Source of the DNA: Teredinibacter turnerae T7901
Lineage (GTDB): Bacteria; Pseudomonadota; Gammaproteobacteria; Pseudomonadales; Cellvibrionaceae
Length of the DNA: 64,000 bases
Direction: 5' to 3'
Assembly (NCBI RefSeq): GCF_000023025.1
Contig: NC_012997.1
Span: 1,348,764 to 1,412,763 of the forward strand
The notes under the pieces were generated by a model, which saw only the letters and a program-made list of their open reading frames with translations, did not search any database and had not been told where the DNA came from. Positions within the stretch are counted from its first letter, which is position 1. Each line of letters starts with the position of its first letter. Shown piece by piece: positions 52,601-62,563 of the stretch. A program made the translations under genes and the position numbers.

Positions 52601-53131
52601 ATGGCGGATGCCGATAAAGACACACAAGACGAAAACGCCGAAGACGGCGGTGGGGGAAAAAAGAAACTGATCATGCTTGTCGTGCTCGGTTTGGTGATTG
52701 CCGGTCTCTCGGTTGGGGGAACCTTAGCCGCGCTTAAATTTCTCACTCCACCTCCGCCAGCAGAAGAGGGGGCGGAAGACGCTGCAGCCGAAGAGCCGAC
52801 GCCACCGCCCGCGCCAGCGATATATTTCCCGATCAAGCCGGAGTTGATTGTTAACTTTAATGTTCGCGGCAGGCAACGGTATTTGCAGGCGGAACTGACA
52901 TTGCTGGTGCGGGAAGAAGATGTGATCGCCGCTATCGAGCTGCATATGTCCAAAATTCGCAATAATCTTATTTTGTTGATTGGTGGCGAAGTATACGAGG
53001 AATTGCTGACGGCAGAAGGCAAAGAATTGTTGCGACAAAGATGCCTGCAGGAACTCCAGAATGTGATGCTGCAGGAAATTGGCAAACCTGGTATTGAACA
53101 GGTTTTGTTTACTAATTTTGTAATGCAGTAA
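52601..53131 (+). CDS. fliL: Flagellar basal body-associated protein FliL
   Basis: A 176-residue inner-membrane protein that stabilises the stators. It has an acidic cytosolic start, one helix at about residues 26-46 (IMLVVLGLVIAGLSVGGTLA), a Pro/Glu linker, and the periplasmic FliL domain (YFPIKPELIVNFNVRGRQRY, ending KPGIEQVLFTNFVMQ). First gene of the operon. Confidence 0.95.
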   Translation: MADADKDTQDENAEDGGGGKKKLIMLVVLGLVIAGLSVGGTLAALKFLTPPPPAEEGAEDAAAEEPTPPPAPAIYFPIKPELIVNFNVRGRQRYLQAELTLLVREEDVIAAIELHMSKIRNNLILLIGGEVYEELLTAEGKELLRQRCLQELQNVMLQEIGKPGIEQVLFTNFVMQ

Positions 53132-53155
53132 TACTGCATTTGTTCGAGGTCGTTA

Positions 53156-54154
53156 GTGCAGGACTTACTTTCTCAAGACGAAATCGACGCGCTCTTACAT
53201 GGCGTTGATGACGGTGATATAGAAACAGAAAGTGATTTCGATGTTGGTGGGGTCAAGTCATACGATTTAACCAGCCAGGACCGAATTGTGCGCGGGCGTA
53301 TGCCCACGCTCGAAATGATCAACGAACGTTTCGCCCGCTATACCCGCATCAGTATGTTTAACCTGTTGCGGCGTACCGCCGACGTCTCAGTTGGCGGCAT
53401 TCAAATTCAGAAGTTTGGCGAGTACGTCCATACTCTGTACGTGCCGACGAGTTTGAATATGGTGAAGTTCAGGCCGTTGCGCGGTACAGCGTTGATTATT
53501 CTCGACGCGAAGCTGGTATTCAAACTCGTCGATAACTTTTTTGGTGGGGATGGTCGTCACGCAAAAATTGAAGGACGTGAATTTACACCGACAGAGTTAC
53601 GTGTTGTGCAGATGGTATTGGAGCAGGTCTTTGTGGATCTTCACGAAGCCTGGAAAGCGGTAAAGCTTATTGACTTCGAATATATTAACTCTGAAGTCAA
53701 TCCATCCATGGCGAATATCGTCAGCCCAAGCGAAGTTGTGGTGGTGAGTACTTTTCATGTGGAGCTGGATGGCGGCGGTGGTGAACTGCATATCACCATG
53801 CCGTATTCCATGGTAGAGCCCATTCGGGAAATTCTTGATGCCGGCCTGCAGTCGGATACCGACGAGCGTGACGATCGCTGGGTACAAGCGCTGCGCGAAG
53901 ATGTTATGCGTGCGCGGGTAGACCTGGAGTGCGATGTGGTACGGCGTGATATCACCTTGCGCGAAATTGTTGATTTGAAAGTAGGCGATATTATTCCGGT
54001 GACCATGCCGGAGGTGCATATTGCTACTGCCAATGGAGTGCCCATGTTTCAAGCGAAAATCGGGCAGTGTAACAACAACCTGGCGCTGCGTATTCTCGAT
54101 TATGTAGACCGAACGAGAGGGCAAAGCGCAACTGATGAGGACGCCAAGTCATGA
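53156..54154 (+). CDS. fliM: Motor switch protein FliM
   Basis: A 332-residue C-ring protein. The N-terminal CheY-P docking peptide is present (LLSQDEIDALLHGVDDGD). The middle domain has YDLTSQDRIVRGRMPTLEMI and SMFNLLRRTADVSVGGIQIQ, and the SpoA-type C-terminus has LKVGDIIPVTMPEVHIATAN. It uses a GTG start. It overlaps fliN by 4 bases (ATGA). Confidence 0.97.
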   Translation: MQDLLSQDEIDALLHGVDDGDIETESDFDVGGVKSYDLTSQDRIVRGRMPTLEMINERFARYTRISMFNLLRRTADVSVGGIQIQKFGEYVHTLYVPTSLNMVKFRPLRGTALIILDAKLVFKLVDNFFGGDGRHAKIEGREFTPTELRVVQMVLEQVFVDLHEAWKAVKLIDFEYINSEVNPSMANIVSPSEVVVVSTFHVELDGGGGELHITMPYSMVEPIREILDAGLQSDTDERDDRWVQALREDVMRARVDLECDVVRRDITLREIVDLKVGDIIPVTMPEVHIATANGVPMFQAKIGQCNNNLALRILDYVDRTRGQSATDEDAKS

Positions 54155-54594
54155 GTGAAGACGACGAAGTCGATCAAGATAGCATGGCCGACGAATGGGC
54201 GGCCGCGATGGAAGAGCAGGCTGAAATTGATGGTGCTGGTGAAGACGAGGCGGCGGCGAACAACCAGGGTGCTGCGCCAATGGAGTTGAGCGAATTCGAC
54301 GAACCTGCGGCGGCACCGGCAAGCCAGGGTAACAACCCGGATTTGGACGTTATTCTGGATATTCCAGTATCCATTTCGATGGAAGTCGGTCGCACGTCCA
54401 TCACAATACGCAATTTACTGCAGCTAAATCAGGGCTCGGTTATCGAGTTGGATCGCCTTGCAGGTGAACCCTTGGATGTACTGGTAAACGGTACCTTAAT
54501 CGCCCACGGTGAAGTCGTCGTAGTTAATGAAAAGTTCGGTATCCGTATGACCGATGTTATCAGCCCTTCCGAGCGAATTAAAAAACTGCGTTAG
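54151..54594 (+). CDS. fliN: Motor switch protein FliN
   Basis: A 147-residue C-ring protein. An acidic N-terminal stretch (residues 1-65) is followed by a SpoA domain with LDVILDIPVSISMEVGRTSI, LLQLNQGSVIELDRLAGEPL and EKFGIRMTDVISPSERI. Longer at the N-terminus than enteric FliN (137), as is common in pseudomonads and relatives. Confidence 0.96.
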   Translation: MSEDDEVDQDSMADEWAAAMEEQAEIDGAGEDEAAANNQGAAPMELSEFDEPAAAPASQGNNPDLDVILDIPVSISMEVGRTSITIRNLLQLNQGSVIELDRLAGEPLDVLVNGTLIAHGEVVVVNEKFGIRMTDVISPSERIKKLR

Positions 54595-54606
54595 GAATCT
54601 AAGCCG

Positions 54607-55110
54607 ATGAAAAATCTGTTGCTGATGTTGTGTTTGCTCTGGATGCCGTTGGCAATTGCTCAAGCCGGTGACGTAACGAATGGGGGCGAGCAAGCAGCCA
54701 CCCAGGAAAAAGCAGATAAAATCACGCTCGTCAAGCCCGCGGCCAGAATCGCGCCTTCCGCCGCAGGCGTAGTAGGGCAGGTTTTAGGCGGTCTAATGGC
54801 GGTGATCGCGCTGATTATGGTGATGGCCTGGCTGGCTAAACGCATGGGCTATGGCGGTATTGCCAGCCAGGGGCAACTTAAAATCGTTGCCAGTATTCCG
54901 CTCGGTACGCGCGAAAAAGCGGTGATTGTGGACGCATGCGGTAAAACATTGCTACTTGGCGTTGCACCTGGCCGCGTGTCTTTTTTGCATGAGCTGGACA
55001 TGCAATCGCCGGAGTCTGTGCTTGAGACAGCGCAGCGCCCCGTCAGTAAAGGCCAGGATTTTAGCGCTTACTTAAAAACAATAATTGGCTCTGGAAAAAA
55101 CAGCGCATGA
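54607..55110 (+). CDS. fliO: Flagellar biosynthesis protein FliO
   Basis: A 167-residue membrane protein that aids FliP assembly. It has a signal-like N-terminus ([17 protein letters not shown]), one transmembrane helix at about residues 58-77 ([20 protein letters not shown]), and the conserved cytosolic part [20 protein letters not shown] with [15 protein letters not shown]. It overlaps fliP by 4 bases. Confidence 0.92.
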   Translation: MKNLLLMLCLLWMPLAIAQAGDVTNGGEQAATQEKADKITLVKPAARIAPSAAGVVGQVLGGLMAVIALIMVMAWLAKRMGYGGIASQGQLKIVASIPLGTREKAVIVDACGKTLLLGVAPGRVSFLHELDMQSPESVLETAQRPVSKGQDFSAYLKTIIGSGKNSA

Positions 55111-55958
55111 AAATCTGGGGTAAACAGGCCACAGGTCTGTTTGTGGTGGTGCTGCTTGTTTGCGTTTTTATACCAAACGGGTGGGCACAGTCAGAGGAAA
55201 GTTCCGGTACGAATCTGAATGCACCATTGAACACTGCGGAGCAGATGCTCGAGCAGGGTGCTCAAGGCTTTAAGCCCATTGAAGGCTTGCCCGCATTTAC
55301 CGTAAAAACCAATGCCGATGGCAGCCAGGATTATACAGTTACACTGCAAATCCTGATGCTGATGACGGCGCTGACGTTTTTGCCCGCGATATTGATGATG
55401 ATGACCTCATTTACACGCATCATCATCGTGTTTGCCATTTTGCGCCAGGCGATGGGTTTACAGCAATCGCCGTCTAACCAGATACTCATTGGACTCGCGT
55501 TGTTTTTAACGCTTTTTATAATGACGCCCGTATTGGACGAGGTAAATCGCACTGCGTTGCAACCGTACATGAACGAGCAAATGTCTGCGCGGCAGGCGCT
55601 GGACAATGCAAAGCTGCCGTTTCATGCTTTTATGATCGCTAACACGCGCGAATCAGACCTCGATTTGTTTTTTCGGATTGGCGATATTGCGCCGGTGGCA
55701 ACGCCACAAGATGTGCCTTTCACTGTACTTATGCCAGCCTTTGTTACCTCCGAGCTGAAAACAGCGTTTCAAATTGGGTTTATTATTTTCATCCCATTTT
55801 TAGTGATTGATATTGTGGTGGCAAGTGTGCTGATGGCGATGGGTATGATGATGCTATCGCCGTTAATTATTTCATTGCCTTTCAAAATTATGTTGTTTGT
55901 GCTGGTTGATGGCTGGGGGCTGATTATGGGTACGCTGGCCGCAAGTTTTGGAATTTAG
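55107..55958 (+). CDS. fliP: Flagellar export gate protein FliP
   Basis: A 283-residue core of the type III export gate. It has a cleavable signal peptide ([18 protein letters not shown]) and four helices, with the family blocks [17 protein letters not shown]-type ([20 protein letters not shown]), [40 protein letters not shown] and [18 protein letters not shown] 30-residue insertion after the signal makes it longer than enteric FliP (245). Confidence 0.97.
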   Translation: MKIWGKQATGLFVVVLLVCVFIPNGWAQSEESSGTNLNAPLNTAEQMLEQGAQGFKPIEGLPAFTVKTNADGSQDYTVTLQILMLMTALTFLPAILMMMTSFTRIIIVFAILRQAMGLQQSPSNQILIGLALFLTLFIMTPVLDEVNRTALQPYMNEQMSARQALDNAKLPFHAFMIANTRESDLDLFFRIGDIAPVATPQDVPFTVLMPAFVTSELKTAFQIGFIIFIPFLVIDIVVASVLMAMGMMMLSPLIISLPFKIMLFVLVDGWGLIMGTLAASFGI

Positions 55959-55966
55959 AGGGAGCC

Positions 55967-56236
55967 ATGACACCTGAAATAGCCCTGCAGTTGTTTGGTG
56001 ATGCGTTTTTTCTAACCGTCGTCATGGTGGCGGTCATTGTCGGCCCAAGCCTGGCGGTCGGCTTATTGGTGAGCACGTTTCAGGCGGCGACCCAGATTAA
56101 TGAACAAACGCTGAGCTTTCTTCCCCGTCTGCTGGTAACCATTGCCACAATTATGCTGGTTGGTCCCTGGTTGTTGCAGCGACTTATGGACTTGTTTACC
56201 GGTTTGATGATGCAAATTCCGGAAATCATCGGCTGA
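55967..56236 (+). CDS. fliQ: Flagellar export gate protein FliQ
   Basis: An 89-residue protein with two transmembrane helices (FFLTVVMVAVIVGPSLAVGL; RLLVTIATIMLVGPWLLQRL) and the conserved loop FQAATQINEQTLSFLPRLL. Its stop overlaps the fliR start by one base (TGATG). Confidence 0.97.
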   Translation: MTPEIALQLFGDAFFLTVVMVAVIVGPSLAVGLLVSTFQAATQINEQTLSFLPRLLVTIATIMLVGPWLLQRLMDLFTGLMMQIPEIIG

Positions 56237-57009
56237 TGGAATTCAGCGAAGCGGAAATTACCCGCTTTATTCAGCAATATTTTCTTCCCTTTGTTCGGAT
56301 CGGCGTTATGTTTCTGGTAATGCCCGTATTCGGCTCGCGTATTGTCAGCCCGCGGGTGCGGCTGGTGTTAGCGTTTCTTATTACCGTGTTAGTGGTACCG
56401 CTGCTGCCCGCTTTGCCAAGTGTGCCGCCACTCAGTTGGCAGGCTTTGTTTTTTGTTGCACAGGAAGTGGTTTTAGGCGCAGCAGTCGGCTTTACTTTTC
56501 AGGTTGTATTCCAAATGTTTGTGCTCGGCGGCCAATTTATGGCCATGAAAATGGGGCTGGGTTTTGCCTCAATGAACGATCCGACAAATGGCGTGCAAAC
56601 GACGGTTTTATCCCAGTTTTTTCTTATGCTGGTTACTTTGATGTTTGTTGCCGTGGAAGGCCATTTGGTGCTGATCAGCTTGATTGTCGACAGCTTTCAC
56701 ACCTTGCAACCGGGGCGATTTGTATTTGCATCCAGCAATTTCTACGAGATCGTCAAATTAGGTTCCTGGATGTTTGCCGCTGCTCTGTTGATGGCTCTGC
56801 CAGTAATAACGTCGTTGTTGTTTGTCAACATCGCCTTCGGAATTATGAGCCGCGCGGCGCCTCAGCTGAATATTTTTGCGGTTGGTTTTCCGTTTACACT
56901 GATGTGCGGCTTGCTGTTAATCTGGCTTGGACTCACGCACTTCTCTGAAATTTTTGAAACAGCGATCACCTACGGCTTTGATCAGGTCGGTCGCATGTTA
57001 AAACTTTAA
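56236..57009 (+). CDS. fliR: Flagellar export gate protein FliR
   Basis: A 257-residue multi-helix membrane protein closing the FliP5Q4R gate. Blocks include FVRIGVMFLVMPVFGSRIVS, QEVVLGAAVGFTFQVVFQMF, KMGLGFASMNDPTNGVQTTV and FGIMSRAAPQLNIFAVGFPF. It is coupled to fliQ. Confidence 0.97.
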   Translation: MEFSEAEITRFIQQYFLPFVRIGVMFLVMPVFGSRIVSPRVRLVLAFLITVLVVPLLPALPSVPPLSWQALFFVAQEVVLGAAVGFTFQVVFQMFVLGGQFMAMKMGLGFASMNDPTNGVQTTVLSQFFLMLVTLMFVAVEGHLVLISLIVDSFHTLQPGRFVFASSNFYEIVKLGSWMFAAALLMALPVITSLLFVNIAFGIMSRAAPQLNIFAVGFPFTLMCGLLLIWLGLTHFSEIFETAITYGFDQVGRMLKL

Positions 57010-57030
57010 GCGGGCGGGTGGACCAGAGGC

Positions 57031-58164
57031 ATGGCAGAACAAGACAGTTCGCAGGAAAAAACGGAAGAGGCCACACCCAGACGCCTGGAAAAGGCGCGTG
57101 AAGAGGGCCAGGTCCCGCGCTCTCGAGAGCTCACCACCACAGCCGTGCTCCTGGCGGGAACAATCAGTCTGGTTTTGTTTGGCGGGGTGATGGCTAATGC
57201 CCAACTGGAAATTATGCGCCTTAATTTTGATTTGCCGCGAGAGGTGATTTTCGATCCTGAGTTGATGTTCGCCCAGTTGGGGGCTTCTTTTAAAGAGGCG
57301 CTGCTCAGCTTAATGCCGCTATTTGCGGTTATTCTGGTGGCTGCCATTGCAGGCCCGGTGGCATTGGGTGGTTGGCTGTTCAGCAGCAAAGCCTTAGCGC
57401 CCAAACTAAACCGGATGGACCCCATTAAAGGTTTGGGCCGCATGTTTTCCATGAAGTCGTTAATCGAACTGGTGAAGTCTATTGGCAAGGTGGCAATTGT
57501 TGTCGGCGTCGCTTTTGTGTTGCTTTCGCAAATGAAAACCGCACTGCTGGGGCTCTCTCAGGAGGGGCTTGAGCAAGCCATAATACATTCTCTGACGTTA
57601 AGCTTGTGGGCTGCGGTTTTATTATCCGCGTCTACGATTGTTATCGCCGCTATGGATATACCTTTTCAGATTTGGGACCACAGCAAAAAGTTAAAAATGT
57701 CCCGTCAGGATATCCGCGACGAAATGAAAGATACGGAGGGCAAGCCCGAAGTAAAAAGTAAAATTCGCCAGATGCAGCAGGAAATGGCGCAGAATAGAAT
57801 GATGTCTGCGGTTCCGGAGGCGGATGTGGTGATTACTAACCCGACCCACTATTCCATAGCCCTGCGCTACGACCCGAAGACAATGAGCACGCCTGTTGTG
57901 GTGGCAAAAGGTATTGATTTTGTCGCTATGAAAATTCGTGAGATTGCGCGCGAAAATAAAATTGAATTTGTGCAGGCACCACTTCTGGCTCGGGCAATCT
58001 ATGCCACCACCGATTTGGAAGACGAAATTCCCGAAGGGCTATATGTGGCCGTTGCACAAGTTCTGGCCTACGTTTTCCAGTTACGGGAATTTCGCAAAGG
58101 GCATGGCGAGCGCCCGGACTACCCGCGCAATTTGACTATTCCGCCGGATATGCGCAAGTACTAA
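57031..58164 (+). CDS. flhB: Flagellar export switch protein FlhB
   Basis: A 377-residue inner-membrane export component. The cytosolic start reads EKTEEATPRRLEKAREEGQV. Four transmembrane helices follow, then a cytosolic domain with the autocleavage site VVITNPTHYSIALRY (NPTH, about residues 270-273). Cleavage there switches export from hook to filament substrates together with FliK. It is the last rightward flagellar gene of the window; flhA and flhF are not in it. Confidence 0.97.
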   Translation: MAEQDSSQEKTEEATPRRLEKAREEGQVPRSRELTTTAVLLAGTISLVLFGGVMANAQLEIMRLNFDLPREVIFDPELMFAQLGASFKEALLSLMPLFAVILVAAIAGPVALGGWLFSSKALAPKLNRMDPIKGLGRMFSMKSLIELVKSIGKVAIVVGVAFVLLSQMKTALLGLSQEGLEQAIIHSLTLSLWAAVLLSASTIVIAAMDIPFQIWDHSKKLKMSRQDIRDEMKDTEGKPEVKSKIRQMQQEMAQNRMMSAVPEADVVITNPTHYSIALRYDPKTMSTPVVVAKGIDFVAMKIREIARENKIEFVQAPLLARAIYATTDLEDEIPEGLYVAVAQVLAYVFQLREFRKGHGERPDYPRNLTIPPDMRKY

Positions 58165-58186
58165 TCACCTCTCAGGATTGAACAGG

Positions 58187-58214
58187 ACGGCACTGATACT
58201 GTACTCAGTGCCGT
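58187..58214. terminator. Hairpin between convergent flhB and katG
   Basis: ACGGCACTGA (58187-58196) pairs perfectly with TCAGTGCCGT (58205-58214) around an 8-base loop. No T-run follows on either strand, so it may terminate weakly in both directions. Confidence 0.55.
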
Positions 58215-58229
58215 AATTGGGAATGCGAT

Positions 58230-60482
58230 CTAACGCAAGTCAAATCTGTCGGCCTGCATCACTTTTACCCAGGCATCGACAAAGTCATTTACGAAGCGCT
58301 CCTGCGCATTGTCAAACGCATAGACTTCAGCCACGGCACGTAATTCTGAGCTTGAGCCAAATATTAAATCGACCGGCGTGGCGGTAAATTTTCGCTTTCC
58401 GGTTTTGCGGTCAATACCGTGGTAGATTTCTCCTTCACGCTGCCATTTAAATGACATGTCCAATAAATTAACAAAAAAGTCGTTACTCAATACGCCGGGG
58501 CGATCGGTGAATACCCCGTGCGGACTGTTGCCGGTGTTGGCCCCCAATACGCGCAGGCCGCCAACGAGCACAGTCATTTCCGGCACGGTGAGTGCTAATT
58601 GATCCGCTTTATCGACAAGCGCCTCGGTGGGAGATTTGTAAAAGCCCTTGGTGTAGTAATTGCGAAATCCATCTGCCTCGGGCTCGAGAAGCGCAAACGA
58701 ATTTATATCTGTTTGCTCCTGGACTGCGTCGCCGCGCCCAGCGACAAAGGGTACGCTCACTTTTATGCCAGCAGCGGCGGCGGCTTGCTCAATACCAACA
58801 GCACCGCCGAGCACAATCAGGTCTGCGAGGCTTGGCTTTTTATATTCCTGTTGTATTTCTTTTAGTCGGCCTACCACGCGCGCAGTAGATTCCGGATCGT
58901 TCGCCGCCCAAGTGTTTTGTGGCTGCAGAGCTATACGTGCTCCGTTGGCGCCACCGCGCATATCGGAATCACGGTAGGTGGACGCGGATGCCCAGGCAAC
59001 ACTGACTAATTCACGAACAGAGAGCCCCGAGCCTGCAATGGCTTTTTTCAATTTAGCTATCTCTCGCTTACTCAGGTTGTTATAACCGGGATCTGGGATA
59101 GGGTCCTGCCACAAGTGAGCCGTCGCAGGGAAATCGTTGCCGAGGTAATTCGCCATTGGCCCCATGTCTCTGTGCGTCAGTTTAAACCAGGCTTTGGCAA
59201 ATGCGAGCTGGTATGCCTTAGGGTCCGCTAAAAATCGTTCAGCGATTTTGCGGTACGCTGGATCAAATTTTAATGCGAGATCCGCGGTGGTCATTACCGG
59301 CGGGTTAAACTTTCCCTTAACATGCGCATCAGGTACGGCGTTGTGAACGGACTCGTCGGTAGGAATCCAAATAATAGCGCCTGCGGGGCTGCGCGTTTTT
59401 TTCCAGTCAAAAGTCAGCAAATTGCTTAAATAAAGCGATGTCCAACGGGTAGGCGCCTGGGTCCAGGCACCTTCCAGTCCACTGGTGGTGGTATCTTCGG
59501 CATTGCCTTTACCACAGCGGTTTTTCCAACCAAGCCCTTGCTGTTCGATGGCGGCTGCTCCGGGTTCGGGTGCAAGACAGTCCTTGGCTTTGTGAGCACC
59601 ATGCATTTTGCCAAAGGTGTGTCCGCCAGCGATTAAGGCCAGTGTTTCTTCATCGTTCATCGCCATTCGGGCGAAAGCTTCGCGGATGTTTTTGGCTGAG
59701 GCGACAGGGTCAGGTACTCCGCCTGGGCCTTCGGGGTTGACGTAAATCAGCCCCATATGTACTGCCGCCAGGGGTTTTTTCAGGGTGCCGTCAGTTTCAC
59801 GACGGTCGCTGGCGAGCATTTCTACCTCTGGGCCCCAGTACACCATATCTGGCTCCCAGTCGTCGTCTCGGCCAGCGGCGAAACCGTAGGTCTTAAAGCC
59901 CATGTTTTCTAAAGCCACGTTGCCTGCTAAAACAATCAGATCACCCCAGGATATGTGTTCGCCGTATTTTTGTTTTACCGGCCACAACAGACGACGGGCT
60001 TTATCCAGGTTGCCGTTATCCGGCCAGCTGTTGAGCGGATCGAAACGCTGTTGTCCTCCGCCGGCACCTCCACGTCCGTCCATAGTGCGATAGGTTCCGG
60101 CCGCATGCCACGTCATGCGAATAAAAAATGGCCCGTAGTTGCCCCAATCGGCTGGCCACCAATCTTGCGAATTGGTGAGTACCGCGTTGATATCCTGTTT
60201 TAACGCGGCCATGTCTAATTCAGCAAATGCCTTTTTATAGTTGAAATCTTTTCCCAGTGGGTTTGAGCGGGGATCGTGGTCGCGCAACGGGCTAAGATCA
60301 AGTTGGTCGGGCCACCAGAAAAGGTTGGATTTAACTTGCGTTGGCGCCACAGTACCCATACCGACAGCGCCAGCGGGCTTACTCATTGGCGCGTCTTTAG
60401 CGTGCAGGTGGGCGCAGGTTAGGGTGAGAGCAATTGCGACGGAAGAACAAAACCTGGAGAAAAACTCGAATCGATTATTCAT
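58230..60482 (-). CDS. katG: Catalase-peroxidase with signal peptide
   Basis: A 750-residue bifunctional heme enzyme that removes hydrogen peroxide. The first 29 residues look like a Sec signal ([18 protein letters not shown]), indicating export to the periplasm, as in KatP/KatG2-type enzymes, unlike cytosolic KatG. The distal heme site is [20 protein letters not shown], the proximal histidine is in [19 protein letters not shown], and the Met-Tyr-Trp adduct partners are the Trp in MTWHA, the Tyr in [13 protein letters not shown] and the Met in ARMAMNDEE. The duplicated, heme-free C-terminal domain is complete. A hairpin separates it from maeA upstream. Confidence 0.95.
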   Translation of the reverse strand: MNNRFEFFSRFCSSVAIALTLTCAHLHAKDAPMSKPAGAVGMGTVAPTQVKSNLFWWPDQLDLSPLRDHDPRSNPLGKDFNYKKAFAELDMAALKQDINAVLTNSQDWWPADWGNYGPFFIRMTWHAAGTYRTMDGRGGAGGGQQRFDPLNSWPDNGNLDKARRLLWPVKQKYGEHISWGDLIVLAGNVALENMGFKTYGFAAGRDDDWEPDMVYWGPEVEMLASDRRETDGTLKKPLAAVHMGLIYVNPEGPGGVPDPVASAKNIREAFARMAMNDEETLALIAGGHTFGKMHGAHKAKDCLAPEPGAAAIEQQGLGWKNRCGKGNAEDTTTSGLEGAWTQAPTRWTSLYLSNLLTFDWKKTRSPAGAIIWIPTDESVHNAVPDAHVKGKFNPPVMTTADLALKFDPAYRKIAERFLADPKAYQLAFAKAWFKLTHRDMGPMANYLGNDFPATAHLWQDPIPDPGYNNLSKREIAKLKKAIAGSGLSVRELVSVAWASASTYRDSDMRGGANGARIALQPQNTWAANDPESTARVVGRLKEIQQEYKKPSLADLIVLGGAVGIEQAAAAAGIKVSVPFVAGRGDAVQEQTDINSFALLEPEADGFRNYYTKGFYKSPTEALVDKADQLALTVPEMTVLVGGLRVLGANTGNSPHGVFTDRPGVLSNDFFVNLLDMSFKWQREGEIYHGIDRKTGKRKFTATPVDLIFGSSSELRAVAEVYAFDNAQERFVNDFVDAWVKVMQADRFDLR

Positions 60483-60705
60483 GTTATAGCCTCATCGTGT
60501 TCGGTGGTTTTTGGCGGGTAACTCGATGAGTCTAGGTGAGAGGGCCGTTGCTGAATAATAGAAAAATACGATAGGGAAAATTTAATTCGCTTTTATTTTA
60601 ATTTCAACTTAAGTGTCGGTTGTTTATTTCTTTGTGGTAGAAATGGCTCTAGTGCGCGGGTGGTTGTTAATTTTTGGCAGGGATTGTTGGGGAGGTATTA
60701 GAGGC

Positions 60706-60732
60706 GCGCTGCGGTCAACAAAACCGCAACGC
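60706..60732 (-). terminator. Hairpin after maeA
   Basis: GCGCTGCGGT and ACCGCAACGC pair with one mismatch around a 7-base loop, 40 bases past the maeA stop. No T-run follows. The rest of the 289-base katG-maeA gap shows no gene. Confidence 0.4.
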
Positions 60733-60771
60733 TGGTTAAACAAGTGTCACCAGATGCTAGTGTGAAGACGC

Positions 60772-62379
60772 CTAATACTTGGGATCGTACTGCTGAGCAC
60801 GCACGTGGTCGGCAAAATCCAACGCGAGAGGGGCGGGTAAATACCCGGCTTTCTCTGCTGTTTTCGCCACAGCGACGGCAATTTTTGCGGAGACTTCGCG
60901 AATATCGGTAAGCGGAGGATACAAACAGCCTGCATCAATTTGCGTTTGCTCAACACAGGCGGCCAGGCACTCCGCAGCACTTATTAACATATCATCGTTA
61001 ATTCGGGTTGCTCCGCTCAACAGCACGCCAAGGCCTAAACCGGGGAAAATATAGGCGTTGTTCCCCTGTCCGGGAATGAATGTCGTGCCCTTGTATTCAA
61101 CTGCTGAAAATGGGCTACCGCTGGCAAAAATGGCTTTGCCGTCGCTCCACTCGTAGGCTTGCTTAGCCGTACATTCGGCGTTTGCTGTGGGGTTGGACAG
61201 TGCGAAAATCGCGGGCCGCTGGTGAATTGCGCACAGTGCTTTTACCATTGACTCCGTAATAATTCCGGGGCGACCACTGGCACCAATTAAAACGTCAGGT
61301 TTGAACGCTTCCAAGGCGGCAGCGGCGTCCATCGCCGGTAAATCTGCTGCGAAGGGGCGCGCGTGGTCGGTGAGCTGATCGCGGCTGCGGACGATCAGCC
61401 CCTTACTGTCGTTAAATACCAGTTGTGAGCGCGCCTGGGTTTCGCTGATACCTTCCCGCTGCATAGCTTTGACTAGCAGTTCGCCGATACCCGTCGCCGC
61501 CGAGCCTGCACCTAAAAACATAAAGCGCATATCGCTGATACGTTTGCCATTGATACGGGTGGCCGCAAGCAAACCGGCGAGGGCCACAGAAGCGGTGCCT
61601 TGAATATCGTCATTGAAGCAGAGCTGCTTGTCGCGATAGCGCTCGAGCAGGGCGATGGCATTCGGGGTGGCGAAGTCTTCAAATTGCAGCAGCGCCTGGG
61701 GGAATACGTCCTGCACGGCTTGACAAAATTCGGCCATAAATGCGTCATATGCTTCACCGCGAATGCGTCCTTCCCGCACACCGAGATAAAATGGGTCGGT
61801 GCGAAGCGCTTCGTTTTCGGTACCAAGGTCGACCATTATCGGCAGGCAGTGGGCGGGGTCGATACCCGCACAGGCACAATAGAGCGTGAGCTTACCGATG
61901 GGAATGCCCATGCCGTTACTGCCGAGATCTCCCAGCCCCAGAATGCGCTCACCGTCGGAGACGACAATTAACCGGACGTCTTTTTCCGGCCAATTGCCAA
62001 GGGCATTGGCAATATTGCCGCGATCCTGCCAGGAAATATAGCAGCCGTGGGTCTCGCGGAAATTAATCGCAAACTCCTGACACGCCTGGCCCACTGTGGG
62101 CGTGTACACCAGCGGCATCATCTCTTCGATATTTTCAAGCAGAATACGGTAAAAAACCCGTTCATTCCGCTTTTGCAGGGCGGTGAGGAACAGGTATTTA
62201 TCGATGTGGCGGGTTTTATTTCGCAAGTTAAGTAACGAGCGTTGCATCTGTTGTTCTTGGGTGCTGACCACGGGCGGCAAGAGGCCCGTCAAGCCGTAAT
62301 CTTCGCGTTCTTGAAGTGTGAAAGCGGTGCCTTTGTTGAAGCGGGGGTTGGTGAGGAGGTCCAGACCAGTCAGTTTCAT
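60772..62379 (-). CDS. maeA: NAD-dependent malic enzyme
   Basis: A 535-residue enzyme that decarboxylates malate to pyruvate. Motifs are FYRILLENIEEMMPLVYTPT, the substrate lysine/tyrosine region near YISWQDRGNIANALGN, FNDDIQGTASVALAGLLAAT with metal-binding aspartates, and the NAD-binding FLGAGSAATGIGELLVKAM. IFALSNPTANAECTAKQAYE is the standard late motif. Length matches SfcA/MaeA (about 565) rather than the 750-residue NADP MaeB fusion. Confidence 0.94.
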   Translation of the reverse strand: MKLTGLDLLTNPRFNKGTAFTLQEREDYGLTGLLPPVVSTQEQQMQRSLLNLRNKTRHIDKYLFLTALQKRNERVFYRILLENIEEMMPLVYTPTVGQACQEFAINFRETHGCYISWQDRGNIANALGNWPEKDVRLIVVSDGERILGLGDLGSNGMGIPIGKLTLYCACAGIDPAHCLPIMVDLGTENEALRTDPFYLGVREGRIRGEAYDAFMAEFCQAVQDVFPQALLQFEDFATPNAIALLERYRDKQLCFNDDIQGTASVALAGLLAATRINGKRISDMRFMFLGAGSAATGIGELLVKAMQREGISETQARSQLVFNDSKGLIVRSRDQLTDHARPFAADLPAMDAAAALEAFKPDVLIGASGRPGIITESMVKALCAIHQRPAIFALSNPTANAECTAKQAYEWSDGKAIFASGSPFSAVEYKGTTFIPGQGNNAYIFPGLGLGVLLSGATRINDDMLISAAECLAACVEQTQIDAGCLYPPLTDIREVSAKIAVAVAKTAEKAGYLPAPLALDFADHVRAQQYDPKY

Positions 62380-62563
62380 GAAAATCGGTGCTCACTTAGT
62401 ATTGAGGGCAAATAGAAAGATGGCAGCAATCGCAGACAGAAGTTAACGCACCGCTGACGGAACGTTTTTCTGCCGCGTTCTTTGCGTGCAGGTGACCTCA
62501 ACTATAGCGAAGTTCATGCCCTGCGTCGTTGGAATAGGTCAATCTAATAAGATGCCAGTAGGG

